From an uncultured Lachnospiraceae bacterium (lineage in GTDB: Bacteria; Bacillota; Clostridia; Lachnospirales; Lachnospiraceae): a DNA stretch of 16,541 nucleotides. The DNA is taken from NCBI GenBank assembly GCA_910577065.1, contig CAJTLD010000051.1, positions 1-16,541 on the forward strand, written 5' to 3'. The notes below the pieces were generated by a model. The model saw only the letters and a program-made list of their open reading frames with translations, searched no databases and was not told the DNA's origin. Made by a program: the position numbers and the translations under genes. The stretch's first letter is position 1; each line of letters starts with the position of its first letter. Positions 7,457 to 15,196 of the stretch are shown here, one piece after another.

Positions 7457-8057
7457 AAGGAAGGACAAAAGTTTATCATGCGTCTTGCAGCTTGGTAAAT
7501 ACAGCAAATATTTTGAACTCCTTAAAATGGGAGAAATACGTTGTCTTAAAGACAGGAAATCAAACAAAGATTCGCATCTTCCTGTTAAGATTTGTGAGGA
7601 GGAAGTATATCTGACAGAACCGGACGGAAAATTGATTTCCAATATACAAAATCAGCAAAAATGTGATTTTTTAATAGTTTGCGGTAAGCAACTGCAAACC
7701 TGTTTTGTTGAACTTAAAGGAGAAAATATCTCAAATAAGAGCGGCTATAATCCATATGGCCAAATCATTGATACGATAAATTTTTTACAAAACGAGGAGG
7801 AATTGGAACAGCTGGCCAGTGGAAATACAGAAAAACATGCGTTTATTGTATCACCTGGAAGACAAAAGATCCCAAAAGGAATCGAGTTAAAAGAGCGGCA
7901 GCTTTGGCAAAAACTTGTGCAGCCAGGAAAAGCAAAATTAAAGATATCGGATCTGGTTCATTATGTTAAGGTTACAAAAACAGACAGGTATAGTAACAAG
8001 AACCAAATAATATGTTCGCCTAAATCACCGGTACAATTTCCGTTTCATTGTGAGTGA
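7440..8057 (+). CDS. Unrecognised protein with PD-(D/E)XK nuclease-like motif, partner of the ATPase
   Basis: I do not recognise this 205-residue protein as a named family. The N-terminus is very basic (KRTNKRKDK). A core region reads CDFLIV (75-80; Asp76), then a strand ending VELKG (90-94; Glu91, Lys93), then a helix YGQIIDTINFL (106-116; Gln108). An acidic residue, a spacer of about 15, ExK, and a helix with Gln is the pattern of PD-(D/E)XK nucleases; Glu53-Glu55 could be the upstream acidic residue. It shows no HNH or TOPRIM motif, signal peptide or membrane segment. GGGGAGG (7427-7433) lies 6 bases before the ATG, which is inside the ATPase gene. AT-richness matches the ATPase. The proposed role, nucleic-acid cleavage under control of the ATPase, is inference. 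It could instead be a degenerate nuclease fold used for binding. Confidence 0.75.
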   Translation: MKRTNKRKDKSLSCVLQLGKYSKYFELLKMGEIRCLKDRKSNKDSHLPVKICEEEVYLTEPDGKLISNIQNQQKCDFLIVCGKQLQTCFVELKGENISNKSGYNPYGQIIDTINFLQNEEELEQLASGNTEKHAFIVSPGRQKIPKGIELKERQLWQKLVQPGKAKLKISDLVHYVKVTKTDRYSNKNQIICSPKSPVQFPFHCE

Positions 8058-8078
8058 GGCAAACAGGAAATGAATGGA

Positions 8079-8085
8079 AAGAAGG
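8079..8085 (+). promoter_or_regulatory. Ribosome binding site that places the coaE start
   Basis: AAGAAGG lies 8 bases before the ATG at 8094. The in-frame ATG at 8070 has GAGG 10 bases before it but would add eight residues (MNGKKAYD) not typical of the family. The 8094 start puts the first strand and P-loop at the usual place. Confidence 0.55.
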
Positions 8086-8093
8086 CGTACGAT

Positions 8094-8690
8094 ATGCGTT
8101 TTATAGGAATTACAGGGGGTGTAGGAGCCGGGAAATCCGAACTTCTGCACTACATAGAAAAGGAATTTTTAGCCAAAGTACTGCTGGCGGACGAACTGGC
8201 GCATGAACTGATGACGCCGGGGACAGCATGTTTTGCACAGATACAAAAAGCGTTTGCAGGCGAAGATATATATGCCGAAGACGGCAGCTTTGATTCTGTA
8301 AAGCTGGCTTTACAGATTTTTTCGGATCCGGCCAAACGCAAAACAATCAACGGGATTGTCCATCCTGCGGTAAAGCGGGAAATTTTAAGCCGTGTGGAAA
8401 AAGAGAGGGAACGGGGCGTTTACGCATATTTTATTCTGGAAGCGGCGCTTTTAGTCGAGGAGGGATACGATAAAATATGCGACGAGTTGTGGTATATTGA
8501 CGCGGATGAAGCGCTGCGCCGCAGCAGGCTGAAAAACAGCCGCGGATACTCGGATCAAAAAACGGACGCTATTTTAAGAAGCCAGCTTTCCGAACAGGAA
8601 TATAAGAAACACTGTAATGTGATAATTGAGAATAACGGGACGCTAAAAGAGGCATTTGAGCAGGTTCGAAAAGCTTTGGCACAGGCTTAG
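8094..8690 (+). CDS. coaE: Dephospho-CoA kinase
   Basis: This enzyme catalyses the last step of coenzyme A synthesis, ATP-dependent phosphorylation of the 3'-hydroxyl of dephospho-CoA, in the cytosol. The 198-residue product is the usual length. It shows the P-loop GGVGAGKS (8-15), the catalytic-type Asp33 in LLADELAHEL, the conserved VHP (His90) in the CoA domain, and the lid-region basic segment RRSRLKNSRGYS (142-153). The P-loop ends GKS-E rather than the common GKST, which is a minor variation. coaE next to polA is a common order in Clostridia; here the ATPase/nuclease-like pair separates them. It is the last gene of the operon, ending before the terminator at 8728-8770. An alternative start at 8070 would give 206 residues. 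Confidence 0.95.
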   Translation: MRFIGITGGVGAGKSELLHYIEKEFLAKVLLADELAHELMTPGTACFAQIQKAFAGEDIYAEDGSFDSVKLALQIFSDPAKRKTINGIVHPAVKREILSRVEKERERGVYAYFILEAALLVEEGYDKICDELWYIDADEALRRSRLKNSRGYSDQKTDAILRSQLSEQEYKKHCNVIIENNGTLKEAFEQVRKALAQA

Positions 8691-8727
8691 TATTATGAAA
8701 TCCGGCTTTTTATACGGATTAAAATGC

Positions 8728-8770
8728 AAAGAGGCGTTACTCCTGAACGGAATCTGGGGTGCGCCTTTTT
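8728..8770 (+). terminator. Intrinsic terminator after coaE
   Basis: The outer stem pairs AAAGAGGCG (8728-8736) with CGCCTTTTT (8762-8770), including one G-U pair. The inner stem pairs ACTCC (8739-8743) with GGGGT (8756-8760). The T run is the distal arm itself and only five long, followed by GGG, so some read-through into the next gene is likely. A separate 6-bp hairpin (8699-8704 with 8715-8720) without a T tract lies just upstream. Confidence 0.65.
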
Positions 8771-8807
8771 GGGTGCAGATGAAATAAAATACTTTTGAGG
8801 TGAGAAA

Positions 8808-9605
8808 ATGGAATTATGCAGTATTGCCAGCGGCAGCAGCGGCAATTGTATTATGGCGGGGGCAGGAAACTGCCATTTGCTGATAGACGCAGGGATCAGC
8901 GGAAAACGGATTGAGCAGGGACTAAATGCGCTGGGCCGCAAAACAAGTGAAATGCAGGGCGTTCTGGTCACGCATGAGCACATTGACCATATCAGCGGGC
9001 TCGGCGTAATAGCCAGGCGTTACGGGCTCCCCATCTATGCGACGCAGGGAACCATACAGGCAATTTTACATACAAAGTCCGTGGGAAAAATCGATCGTTC
9101 CCTGTTTCATGCCGTTGCGCCGGATAAGCCTTTTTCTGTGGGGGAACTTGTGGCCGAGCCAATCCGGATATCCCATGACGCGGCCGATCCGGTGGCTTAT
9201 ATTATAAGAAACGGCGGTAAATCGGCAGGCGTTGTCACGGATCTGGGCGCCTACGACGATTATATCATAAACAAATTGCAGGGGTTAAATCTGCTGCTCC
9301 TGGAAGCAAACCATGATGTGAATATGCTTCAGACGGGGCCGTATCCCTATTATCTGAAACAGCGGATTCTTGGGACAAGGGGCCATTTGTCCAATGAACG
9401 CTGCGGGCAGCTTTTGGCAAGCATACTGCACGACGGGTTCCACGCGGCGCTGCTGGGGCATTTAAGCAAAGAAAATAACTTTCCGGAACTGGCCTATGAA
9501 GCGGTGCGGTTAGAAATTACGATGGGCAAAAAGCCCTATAAAGGGGGCGATTTTCCGCTGTATGTGGCAAATCGGGAAGGCGTCTCAGAATATTTGGCAG
9601 TATAG
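8808..9605 (+). CDS. Metallo-beta-lactamase-fold hydrolase, WalJ/YycJ-type
   Basis: The 265-residue metal-dependent hydrolase carries the HxHxDH motif at 56-61 (THEHIDHISGL). Further expected metal and fold motifs are SHDA in the middle, VVTDLG, LLLEANHD and GHLSNE/LGHLSKENN near the end. The N-terminus CSIASGSSGNC is characteristic of the WalJ (YycJ/VicX) group, which in Firmicutes with a WalRK locus has been linked to cell-wall control and DNA-damage phenotypes, with related members having exonuclease activity. Here there is no walRK beside it; the neighbours are coaE and a surface protein. The start is supported by GAGGTGAG (8797-8804). I see no clear promoter between the coaE terminator and the gene, so it may be fed by read-through. 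The exact substrate is unknown. Confidence 0.9.
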   Translation: MELCSIASGSSGNCIMAGAGNCHLLIDAGISGKRIEQGLNALGRKTSEMQGVLVTHEHIDHISGLGVIARRYGLPIYATQGTIQAILHTKSVGKIDRSLFHAVAPDKPFSVGELVAEPIRISHDAADPVAYIIRNGGKSAGVVTDLGAYDDYIINKLQGLNLLLLEANHDVNMLQTGPYPYYLKQRILGTRGHLSNERCGQLLASILHDGFHAALLGHLSKENNFPELAYEAVRLEITMGKKPYKGGDFPLYVANREGVSEYLAV

Positions 9606-9627
9606 GGCATGTACTTTTGTGACGGTA

Positions 9628-9661
9628 AATCTTTTTTTTGTTTCCAAAAGATTCTTTTTTT
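9628..9661 (+). terminator. Probable weak terminator after the MBL-fold gene
   Basis: AATCTTTT (9628-9635) pairs with AAAAGATT (9646-9653) around a 10-base loop and is followed by C and seven T's. The stem is almost all A-T, so it would be a weak terminator. Its position directly before a strong promoter supports the call. Confidence 0.5.
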
Positions 9662-9663
9662 GG

Positions 9664-9692
9664 TTGAATTGTGGAAAATTTTATATTATAAT
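9664..9692 (+). promoter_or_regulatory. Strong sigma-A-type promoter of the surface protein gene
   Basis: TTGAAT (9664-9669) and a perfect TATAAT (9687-9692) are separated by 17 bp inside an AT-rich stretch. Transcription should start near 9699, leaving a leader of about 80 bases before the ATG at 9779. The binding site AAAGGAGA (9763-9770) is near perfect, so high expression is expected. I saw no clear operator in the leader. Confidence 0.8.
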
Positions 9693-9778
9693 AAAAGGAA
9701 CATGGGGAAAACATACAATTTCACATGAAATCTGCTCTGTATATGGCGTGGGTTATATTATGAAAGGAGATTTTATTT

Positions 9779-12700
9779 ATGAAACTGAAACAATTTTTAG
9801 CAGGAGCCGTGGCAGCGGCGCTGGTGATTACCAGCCTGCCGATACCGGGGCTTAAAAGTACGCAGGCAAAAGCCGCCGAAGAAGCGACGAACGTCGCTCT
9901 GGAAGCGCAGCTTGTTGCTTATCCGGGGGCGCATCAGCAGGGATGGTCAGATGCTGCAAGCCTTGCAAAGCTGACAAATGACACGGCGCCGACGAACAAC
10001 GATGACAATGAAAAGTGGGTGTCACAGGCCAACATCAAAGACGGAAGCACGCCAATTGAAAACGCGGTGTCTTACCTGGTTTTTGATCTGGGCGAAGGCA
10101 GTAAAACAGATTTAAGCAGCGCGGAGGTTTTGTGGTTTAACGGAGCATACGGTACAGAGTTTAAACTCCAGACCTGCGACGACTATCAGGCGCCGGAGAA
10201 TCCAAACCTGATGGCAGGCAATACCAGCGGATCCATTACTACGGCAGACGCCGATTATCAGAACGGATCCTGGAAGACAGTTGCAGAGATCAGCAGAGAA
10301 AGCGCGACAAAAGATGGGTTTACGGTATTTGATACCTTGAATGCTTCCAATGGTTTGTTGGAAGACGCAAAGCTGGGACGGTATGTCCGCCTTCTTGTAA
10401 CAAGAATGAACCCGGCAGCCGGGTACTTGGGGCCTGCTGTTCGGAAAATCCGTCTTTTCGGCGTGCCGGCTACAGACGAGCCGGACGTTCCGGTAGAGCC
10501 TGTTTACGAGGATGTAGAAATCCAGATGGGCGCTGCAGAGAGTCAGGAATTGACAGGTGAGAGCGGGGGAGCAAATGGCTGGGTAAAACATGCAGTAGAT
10601 GGAAATGTAAATACTTATTGGCATTCTAACTGGCAAAACAACAATGTAAACATGGAAAATGATGCCAATAACAGTTTCTTTCTTGCATTAAAAAATCCTT
10701 CTTCTGTAGACAAGGTTACTTACCTTCCCAGGAATAACAAGGAATCTGGAGCCAATGGAACCATTTTGGAGTGTGAAATTTATGTAACGAAAGATGAATT
10801 GGCCGGTATGCCTTCTGTAAGCGACATCACGGATCAGGCGACGGCAGGATCTGTAAACAATACGGCTGTAGGCATATTTAAAGCAGAAGGCGTGAACTGG
10901 AAAAAAGTTGGCAAAGCAGTCTGGGATGATACGAAGCAAGAAAAAGAGTTTGTATTTGATGCAACGGAAGAGGATGTTACCGGGATTAAATTTACAGCAA
11001 AGCAGGCCTGCAGCGATCAGGAGAACAAACAGTTTATCAGCGCAAGCGAATTTGGCGTCCAGGCAGTAAAAACGGCTGTTGATCCGGATCCTGTCGAACC
11101 GGATCCGGAAGTAAAATGGATAAAATCCGGCATCAAAATGGGCGCGGCAGGAAGTCAGGAATTGACGGGTGAACAGCACAACAATGGAAGCGGCTGGGCA
11201 AAATGTGCGGTAGACGGAGATGAAGGGACGTTTTGGCACTCTCAATGGGACGGCGGTAATAACGTAAATATAGCGGAAGGCGAAAATAACAGTTATTATA
11301 TCGCTCTGGATAAAGCGGGTTCCGTAGATAAAATCACATATCTTCCAAGGCAGAATGCTCAGACGGATGTAAACGGCACAATTTTGAAATGCGAAGTATA
11401 TGTAACGACAGACAGGCTGACAGGAATGCCGTCTTTGGGCGATATTAAAGATGCAAACAGCTGCAGCGTTATTAACAATGACGCGATGAATGTATTCACA
11501 TCAGAAAAAGTTTCATGGAAAAAGGTTGAGACCAGTAGTTTTGACGATGGTAACTGGGCATATGACGATAAGTTAAAAGAAGTGATTTTTAATAATACGG
11601 AAAAGGACGTCACAGGAGTCCAGGTTAAAGTAACGGCGACCGGAGGAACCGGGAATCAGAATGATAAATTTATCAGCGGAGCAGAATTTGCAGTTTTCGC
11701 CAAGGAAGTTCCTGAGGAACCGGAATTTGTAAATGAAACGATTAAAATGGGCGCTGCAGAGAGCCAGGAAATGACAGGTGAGTCTGGCGGAAAAAATGGA
11801 TGGGCGAAATATGCTGTAGACGGTAAGAATAATACTTATTGGTATTCCAATTGGAATCAGAATGATGTTGATCTTTCACAAAATGCAAATAACAGTTATT
11901 TCATTGCGCTGGACAAAGCTGCTTCTGTTGACAAGATTACATATCTTCCAAGGCAGCCAGAAGGAACTGCTGCAATAAATGGTACAATTTTGAATTGCGA
12001 TGTTTATGTAACAACGGATGAATTGACAGGCATGCCGTCTTTAAAAGATATTACGGATCAAGCAAGTGCAACAGAAAAAAATAATGCGGCTGTAAATATT
12101 TTTAAGGCGGATAATATTACATGGAAGAAAGTTGAAACTTCTTCATTTGATAATGGCAATTGGGCAAATGATGAGGCTCAGAAAGAAATTGTTTTTAACG
12201 AAAAACAAAAAAATGTTACTGGTATTAAAATAACTGCTAAGGCGACTGGCGCACAGTCTGCATCCCAAAACAATATGTTTATTACCTGCGCAGAGTTTGG
12301 CGTTATCAGAAGAACAATAGTTGATAAGACTACGCAGGACGCCGTTAATGATATGATAGATTCTATTACGGCAGCTATGGATCGTGTTATTGCGTCAGGC
12401 AATCAGTCCGGAGAAGAGCAGATTTATACCACTGCATCTTATAACAGATACCAGGAGGCTTATGAAGAAGCGCAGAGGCTTGGAGCATTAACCGATTTAA
12501 CAGGAGTGACCATTGCCGATGTGGAAACAGCGAAGAATGCATTGATAAGCGCATACGGCAGGCTGCTGCGTGTAGAAGATGTAAAAGTAGTGACAGGTAC
12601 CCCGGATGTAACGATTACGGCTCCGGTAGCAGGGGCAGTTCCGCAAGACGCCGAACTTACAGGCGGAACATTGGATACGAACATCGACATTGATATTGAA

Positions 12701-15139
12701 GAACTTGATTTTGATGAAGAAGGCGGCATTACAGGAAAAATTACGGCTCCAAATGACAGGCCAAAAAATGCTGTATTTGATGTAAAAGGAAAAACAAAAT
12801 TCTTAATCCATTTTGAAATGAAGACGCCAAAAGTAAACAGTACAAGTGCTATTATCGGAAAGATGGATGAGCAGTTTGGGCTGCAGATAGACGGATCCAA
12901 GTTGTTCTTGTTCGGACATCTGTCAGGCGGATGGAATCAGGTGAATTGCACGCTTCCAAGCGATGATGAATGGTATGACAGGTATCATGATGTAGTGGGT
13001 ATCTATAATGGAAGCCAGTTTGAACTTTACCTGGATGGGGTAAGGGGAACTATTCCAAGCAGCCATAATAGAAGCGGCGATTTGGTTTCATACTCAGGCA
13101 GTATATTTGGTATTTTCTGGAATCCGGATCCTACAAAGGACGAGCAAAGATTCCCAGGAAGATTGAAAAATATCAGCATGTACATTGGAGAACAGGTACC
13201 GGAATATGTTATTGAGGAAGGTGCAACGCCAGAAGAGGTTGTAAATATTTTTAAAGATGCAATTGATGGCCGGGAAAACAGCTTTGAGTTGAATGCAAAT
13301 ACTGCAGATAAACAAATGGGATACAGCATTGAAAGCACCACATGGGAACCTGCGGTAAATGCGTTTGAGAAATATCAGGATTATAATGTAAAAGTTGTGG
13401 TACGTGCGGACGAAGGATATGAATTTGCAGAAAATGCAACGGCGGTTGTGAGAACAAGCGCGGCAAATTTACTTCCGGCAGACAAGGTAAATGTAACGGC
13501 AAGCGGCGACGAAATGGTAATTACTTATACCTTTAAGGGTGAAACGCATCCGAAGGTATTGCTTTCCGAGTATATCAACACAGACGAAGGCTTCAAGGCA
13601 ATCGGCTGGGAAAATAAAGGCGAAGACAACTTGCGCAAATATACGGCGGCTTCCTGGAACACCTATTTACAGGCATGTAAAGCAGCCAGCGCGGCAAACG
13701 GCAGCAGTACGCTTACGCCGGAAAATTACCAGTCCATACTGGCTGATTTAAGGGCGGCGGTTGCAGGGCTTGACCTGGCGGCGGAAAACTGTGAATGCGA
13801 ATTATTTGATATTACCGGTTTTTCAAATGAAACGGTTGCGCTGGGCATGAATGCGGAAAAGACCATCACATTAGGCGGCGAATTTGAAAGCACAAATGAC
13901 TGTATGGTACATAAATCTGCAAAACCAAGCGTAAGCTATGCTCTGGTTGGAAGCCCGGCAGGCGCAGCGCTGACAGGCAAAACATTGAAGGTAACGCAGG
14001 CAGGCAGGGTACAGGTACGCATGACGGTGGAATTGGGCGTTCAGACCAAGACTGCTACGGCTACTTATACCGTAACAAGCACAAGGCCGACCAGCGAGCA
14101 GACAAAAGCTTTATCGGATGCCATGGCAGACGCGCTGAAATATGAAGCGGACAAAGACAAGTACACGGCTGAAAGCTGGAAGGCAGTGGAAGACGCGCTT
14201 GACATTGCCGCAAAACTTGGACAGAATGCGCCGGCCGATCGCGTGGAAGCATATACGCAGGCGATTAGAGACGCAGTAAATAACCTGGTAATCCGCGACA
14301 AGAAAGCGCTGGAAGATCTGGTAAGCGAGATTTCCGGATTAAAAGAAGACGATTATACGGCTGACAGCTGGAGTAAAGTGAAAACCGCTTATGACAGCGC
14401 GGAAGCAGTACTGAAATCTTCCGAGGCAAGTTTTGATGATTACAGCAAAGCATATACCGAACTGGCAGCGGCAAAAACAGCCCTTGTAACAAAAGCAGCG
14501 GAAGTGGAAGCGGCAAACGGAGAACTGCTTGCGGCAGTAACGGCAGCAAAAGCTGTTTATGAAGCCGGGCAGAAGAATTATACGGATGCAACCTGGAAAG
14601 CGTTTACGGACGCTTACACTGCAGCGACTGCAGCAAATGCCAATATGGATGCGGCGGCAGTTAAGACGCTGGCTTCCGCTTTGAAAGCGGCGCAGGCAGC
14701 GCTTGCAGAAAACGCATTTACAGCCGGCATTACAAGGAACGTAGGCAAATTTACTTACAAAGTAAAGGATGCGGCAGCCAAAACAGTAATTCTGGTAAAA
14801 GGTATCGACAAAAAGCAGACGACCGTTACTATTCCGGCGACCGTTGCGATTGACGGCGTATCTTGCAAGGTAGTTGAAATTGACAAAAATGCTTTCAAGG
14901 GATATGATAAGCTGACAAAGGTGACAATCGGCAAGAACGTAAAGAAGATTGGAGCATCTGCATTTAAGAACTGTAAGAAATTAAAAACAGTTGTGATAAA
15001 AGGTACCGCGATTAAAACCGTGAAGAACGGGGCTTTTGCAAAGACGGCTTCTAAGGTAAATGTAAAAGTACCGAAGAAAATGAACAGCAAACAGCGCAGT
15101 GCATTACTTAAAAAACTGAAAAATGCAGGAATGAAATAA
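9779..15139 (+). CDS. Large secreted multi-domain surface protein (F5/8C, LamG, FIVAR, LRR_5), no enzyme domain seen
   Basis: This 1786-residue exported protein probably binds host or dietary glycans at the cell surface. A signal peptide spans about 1-32 (MKLKQ, hydrophobic 6-20, cleavage near AKA-A). Domains in order: F5/8C-like module 36-230; three tandem related F5/8C modules from about 243, 447 and 650 to 845; FIVAR-like helical segment 848-933; concanavalin-like LamG domain about 935-1142; Ig-like segment 1143-1257; FIVAR-like 1258-1336; Big-like segment 1338-1438; three FIVAR-like segments 1440-1643; C-terminal region 1645-1786 with BspA-type LRR_5 repeats (for example AFKGYDKLTKVTIGKNVKKI) and a very basic tail. 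No LPXTG, C-terminal membrane helix or glycoside hydrolase motif was seen. Such modules usually flank sialidases, hexosaminidases or GH101 enzymes, so this may be an adhesin or scaffold. Domain names are from pattern recognition. Confidence 0.88.
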   Translation: MKLKQFLAGAVAAALVITSLPIPGLKSTQAKAAEEATNVALEAQLVAYPGAHQQGWSDAASLAKLTNDTAPTNNDDNEKWVSQANIKDGSTPIENAVSYLVFDLGEGSKTDLSSAEVLWFNGAYGTEFKLQTCDDYQAPENPNLMAGNTSGSITTADADYQNGSWKTVAEISRESATKDGFTVFDTLNASNGLLEDAKLGRYVRLLVTRMNPAAGYLGPAVRKIRLFGVPATDEPDVPVEPVYEDVEIQMGAAESQELTGESGGANGWVKHAVDGNVNTYWHSNWQNNNVNMENDANNSFFLALKNPSSVDKVTYLPRNNKESGANGTILECEIYVTKDELAGMPSVSDITDQATAGSVNNTAVGIFKAEGVNWKKVGKAVWDDTKQEKEFVFDATEEDVTGIKFTAKQACSDQENKQFISASEFGVQAVKTAVDPDPVEPDPEVKWIKSGIKMGAAGSQELTGEQHNNGSGWAKCAVDGDEGTFWHSQWDGGNNVNIAEGENNSYYIALDKAGSVDKITYLPRQNAQTDVNGTILKCEVYVTTDRLTGMPSLGDIKDANSCSVINNDAMNVFTSEKVSWKKVETSSFDDGNWAYDDKLKEVIFNNTEKDVTGVQVKVTATGGTGNQNDKFISGAEFAVFAKEVPEEPEFVNETIKMGAAESQEMTGESGGKNGWAKYAVDGKNNTYWYSNWNQNDVDLSQNANNSYFIALDKAASVDKITYLPRQPEGTAAINGTILNCDVYVTTDELTGMPSLKDITDQASATEKNNAAVNIFKADNITWKKVETSSFDNGNWANDEAQKEIVFNEKQKNVTGIKITAKATGAQSASQNNMFITCAEFGVIRRTIVDKTTQDAVNDMIDSITAAMDRVIASGNQSGEEQIYTTASYNRYQEAYEEAQRLGALTDLTGVTIADVETAKNALISAYGRLLRVEDVKVVTGTPDVTITAPVAGAVPQDAELTGGTLDTNIDIDIEELDFDEEGGITGKITAPNDRPKNAVFDVKGKTKFLIHFEMKTPKVNSTSAIIGKMDEQFGLQIDGSKLFLFGHLSGGWNQVNCTLPSDDEWYDRYHDVVGIYNGSQFELYLDGVRGTIPSSHNRSGDLVSYSGSIFGIFWNPDPTKDEQRFPGRLKNISMYIGEQVPEYVIEEGATPEEVVNIFKDAIDGRENSFELNANTADKQMGYSIESTTWEPAVNAFEKYQDYNVKVVVRADEGYEFAENATAVVRTSAANLLPADKVNVTASGDEMVITYTFKGETHPKVLLSEYINTDEGFKAIGWENKGEDNLRKYTAASWNTYLQACKAASAANGSSTLTPENYQSILADLRAAVAGLDLAAENCECELFDITGFSNETVALGMNAEKTITLGGEFESTNDCMVHKSAKPSVSYALVGSPAGAALTGKTLKVTQAGRVQVRMTVELGVQTKTATATYTVTSTRPTSEQTKALSDAMADALKYEADKDKYTAESWKAVEDALDIAAKLGQNAPADRVEAYTQAIRDAVNNLVIRDKKALEDLVSEISGLKEDDYTADSWSKVKTAYDSAEAVLKSSEASFDDYSKAYTELAAAKTALVTKAAEVEAANGELLAAVTAAKAVYEAGQKNYTDATWKAFTDAYTAATAANANMDAAAVKTLASALKAAQAALAENAFTAGITRNVGKFTYKVKDAAAKTVILVKGIDKKQTTVTIPATVAIDGVSCKVVEIDKNAFKGYDKLTKVTIGKNVKKIGASAFKNCKKLKTVVIKGTAIKTVKNGAFAKTASKVNVKVPKKMNSKQRSALLKKLKNAGMK
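10505..12315 (+). repeat. Three tandem F5/8C modules, period about 203-204 residues
   Basis: Each unit begins with an MGAA-x-SQE-(L/M)-TGE motif, at residues 250, 454 and 657. Each then has a W-x-K-x-A-V-D-G stretch, a YW/FW-HS or YS-x-W loop, DK-(I/V)-TYLPR, NGTIL-x-C-(E/D)-(I/V)-YVT, a W-K-K-V segment and a final F-I-(S/T)-x-(A/S)-EF-(G/A)-V strand. The DNA of units 1 and 3 is identical for 17 bases at 10526-10542 and 11747-11763. The units therefore arose by duplication and may still recombine. Confidence 0.85.
14092..14712 (+). repeat. Three successive FIVAR-like alpha-helical segments
   Basis: Residues about 1440-1643 repeat a pattern near 70 residues long: a helix, then (Y/N)-(T)-A-(E/D)-(S/T)-W, a second helix rich in A, then a third helix ending in L. 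The YTAESW, YTADSW and YTDATW turns mark the units. FIVAR modules are common stalks or binding modules in Gram-positive surface proteins; here they place the binding domains away from the C-terminal attachment region. Confidence 0.75.
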
Positions 15140-15159
15140 GTCATAGCTTAAGACCCCCC

Positions 15160-15196
15160 CCCCGCAGGCGCTTTCCTGTGCCTGCGGGGATTTTTT
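15160..15196 (+). terminator. Strong intrinsic terminator after the surface protein gene
   Basis: A perfect 10-bp GC-rich stem pairs 15160-15169 with 15180-15189, with a 10-base loop, then A and six T's (15191-15196). It is preceded by, and overlaps, a run of ten C's at 15154-15163. Confidence 0.9.

Noticed and set aside
7440..8057. Septu PtuB or PARIS AriB identity for the partner protein
   Set aside because: No HNH motif with zinc-type cysteines and no TOPRIM pattern are visible, and the core instead resembles PD-(D/E)XK.
10112..11245. Two long antisense open frames (174 and 185 residues) under the surface protein gene
   Set aside because: Their Cys- and Arg-rich translation is typical of antisense shadows over a repetitive gene, and both mirror the repeat structure of the sense frame.
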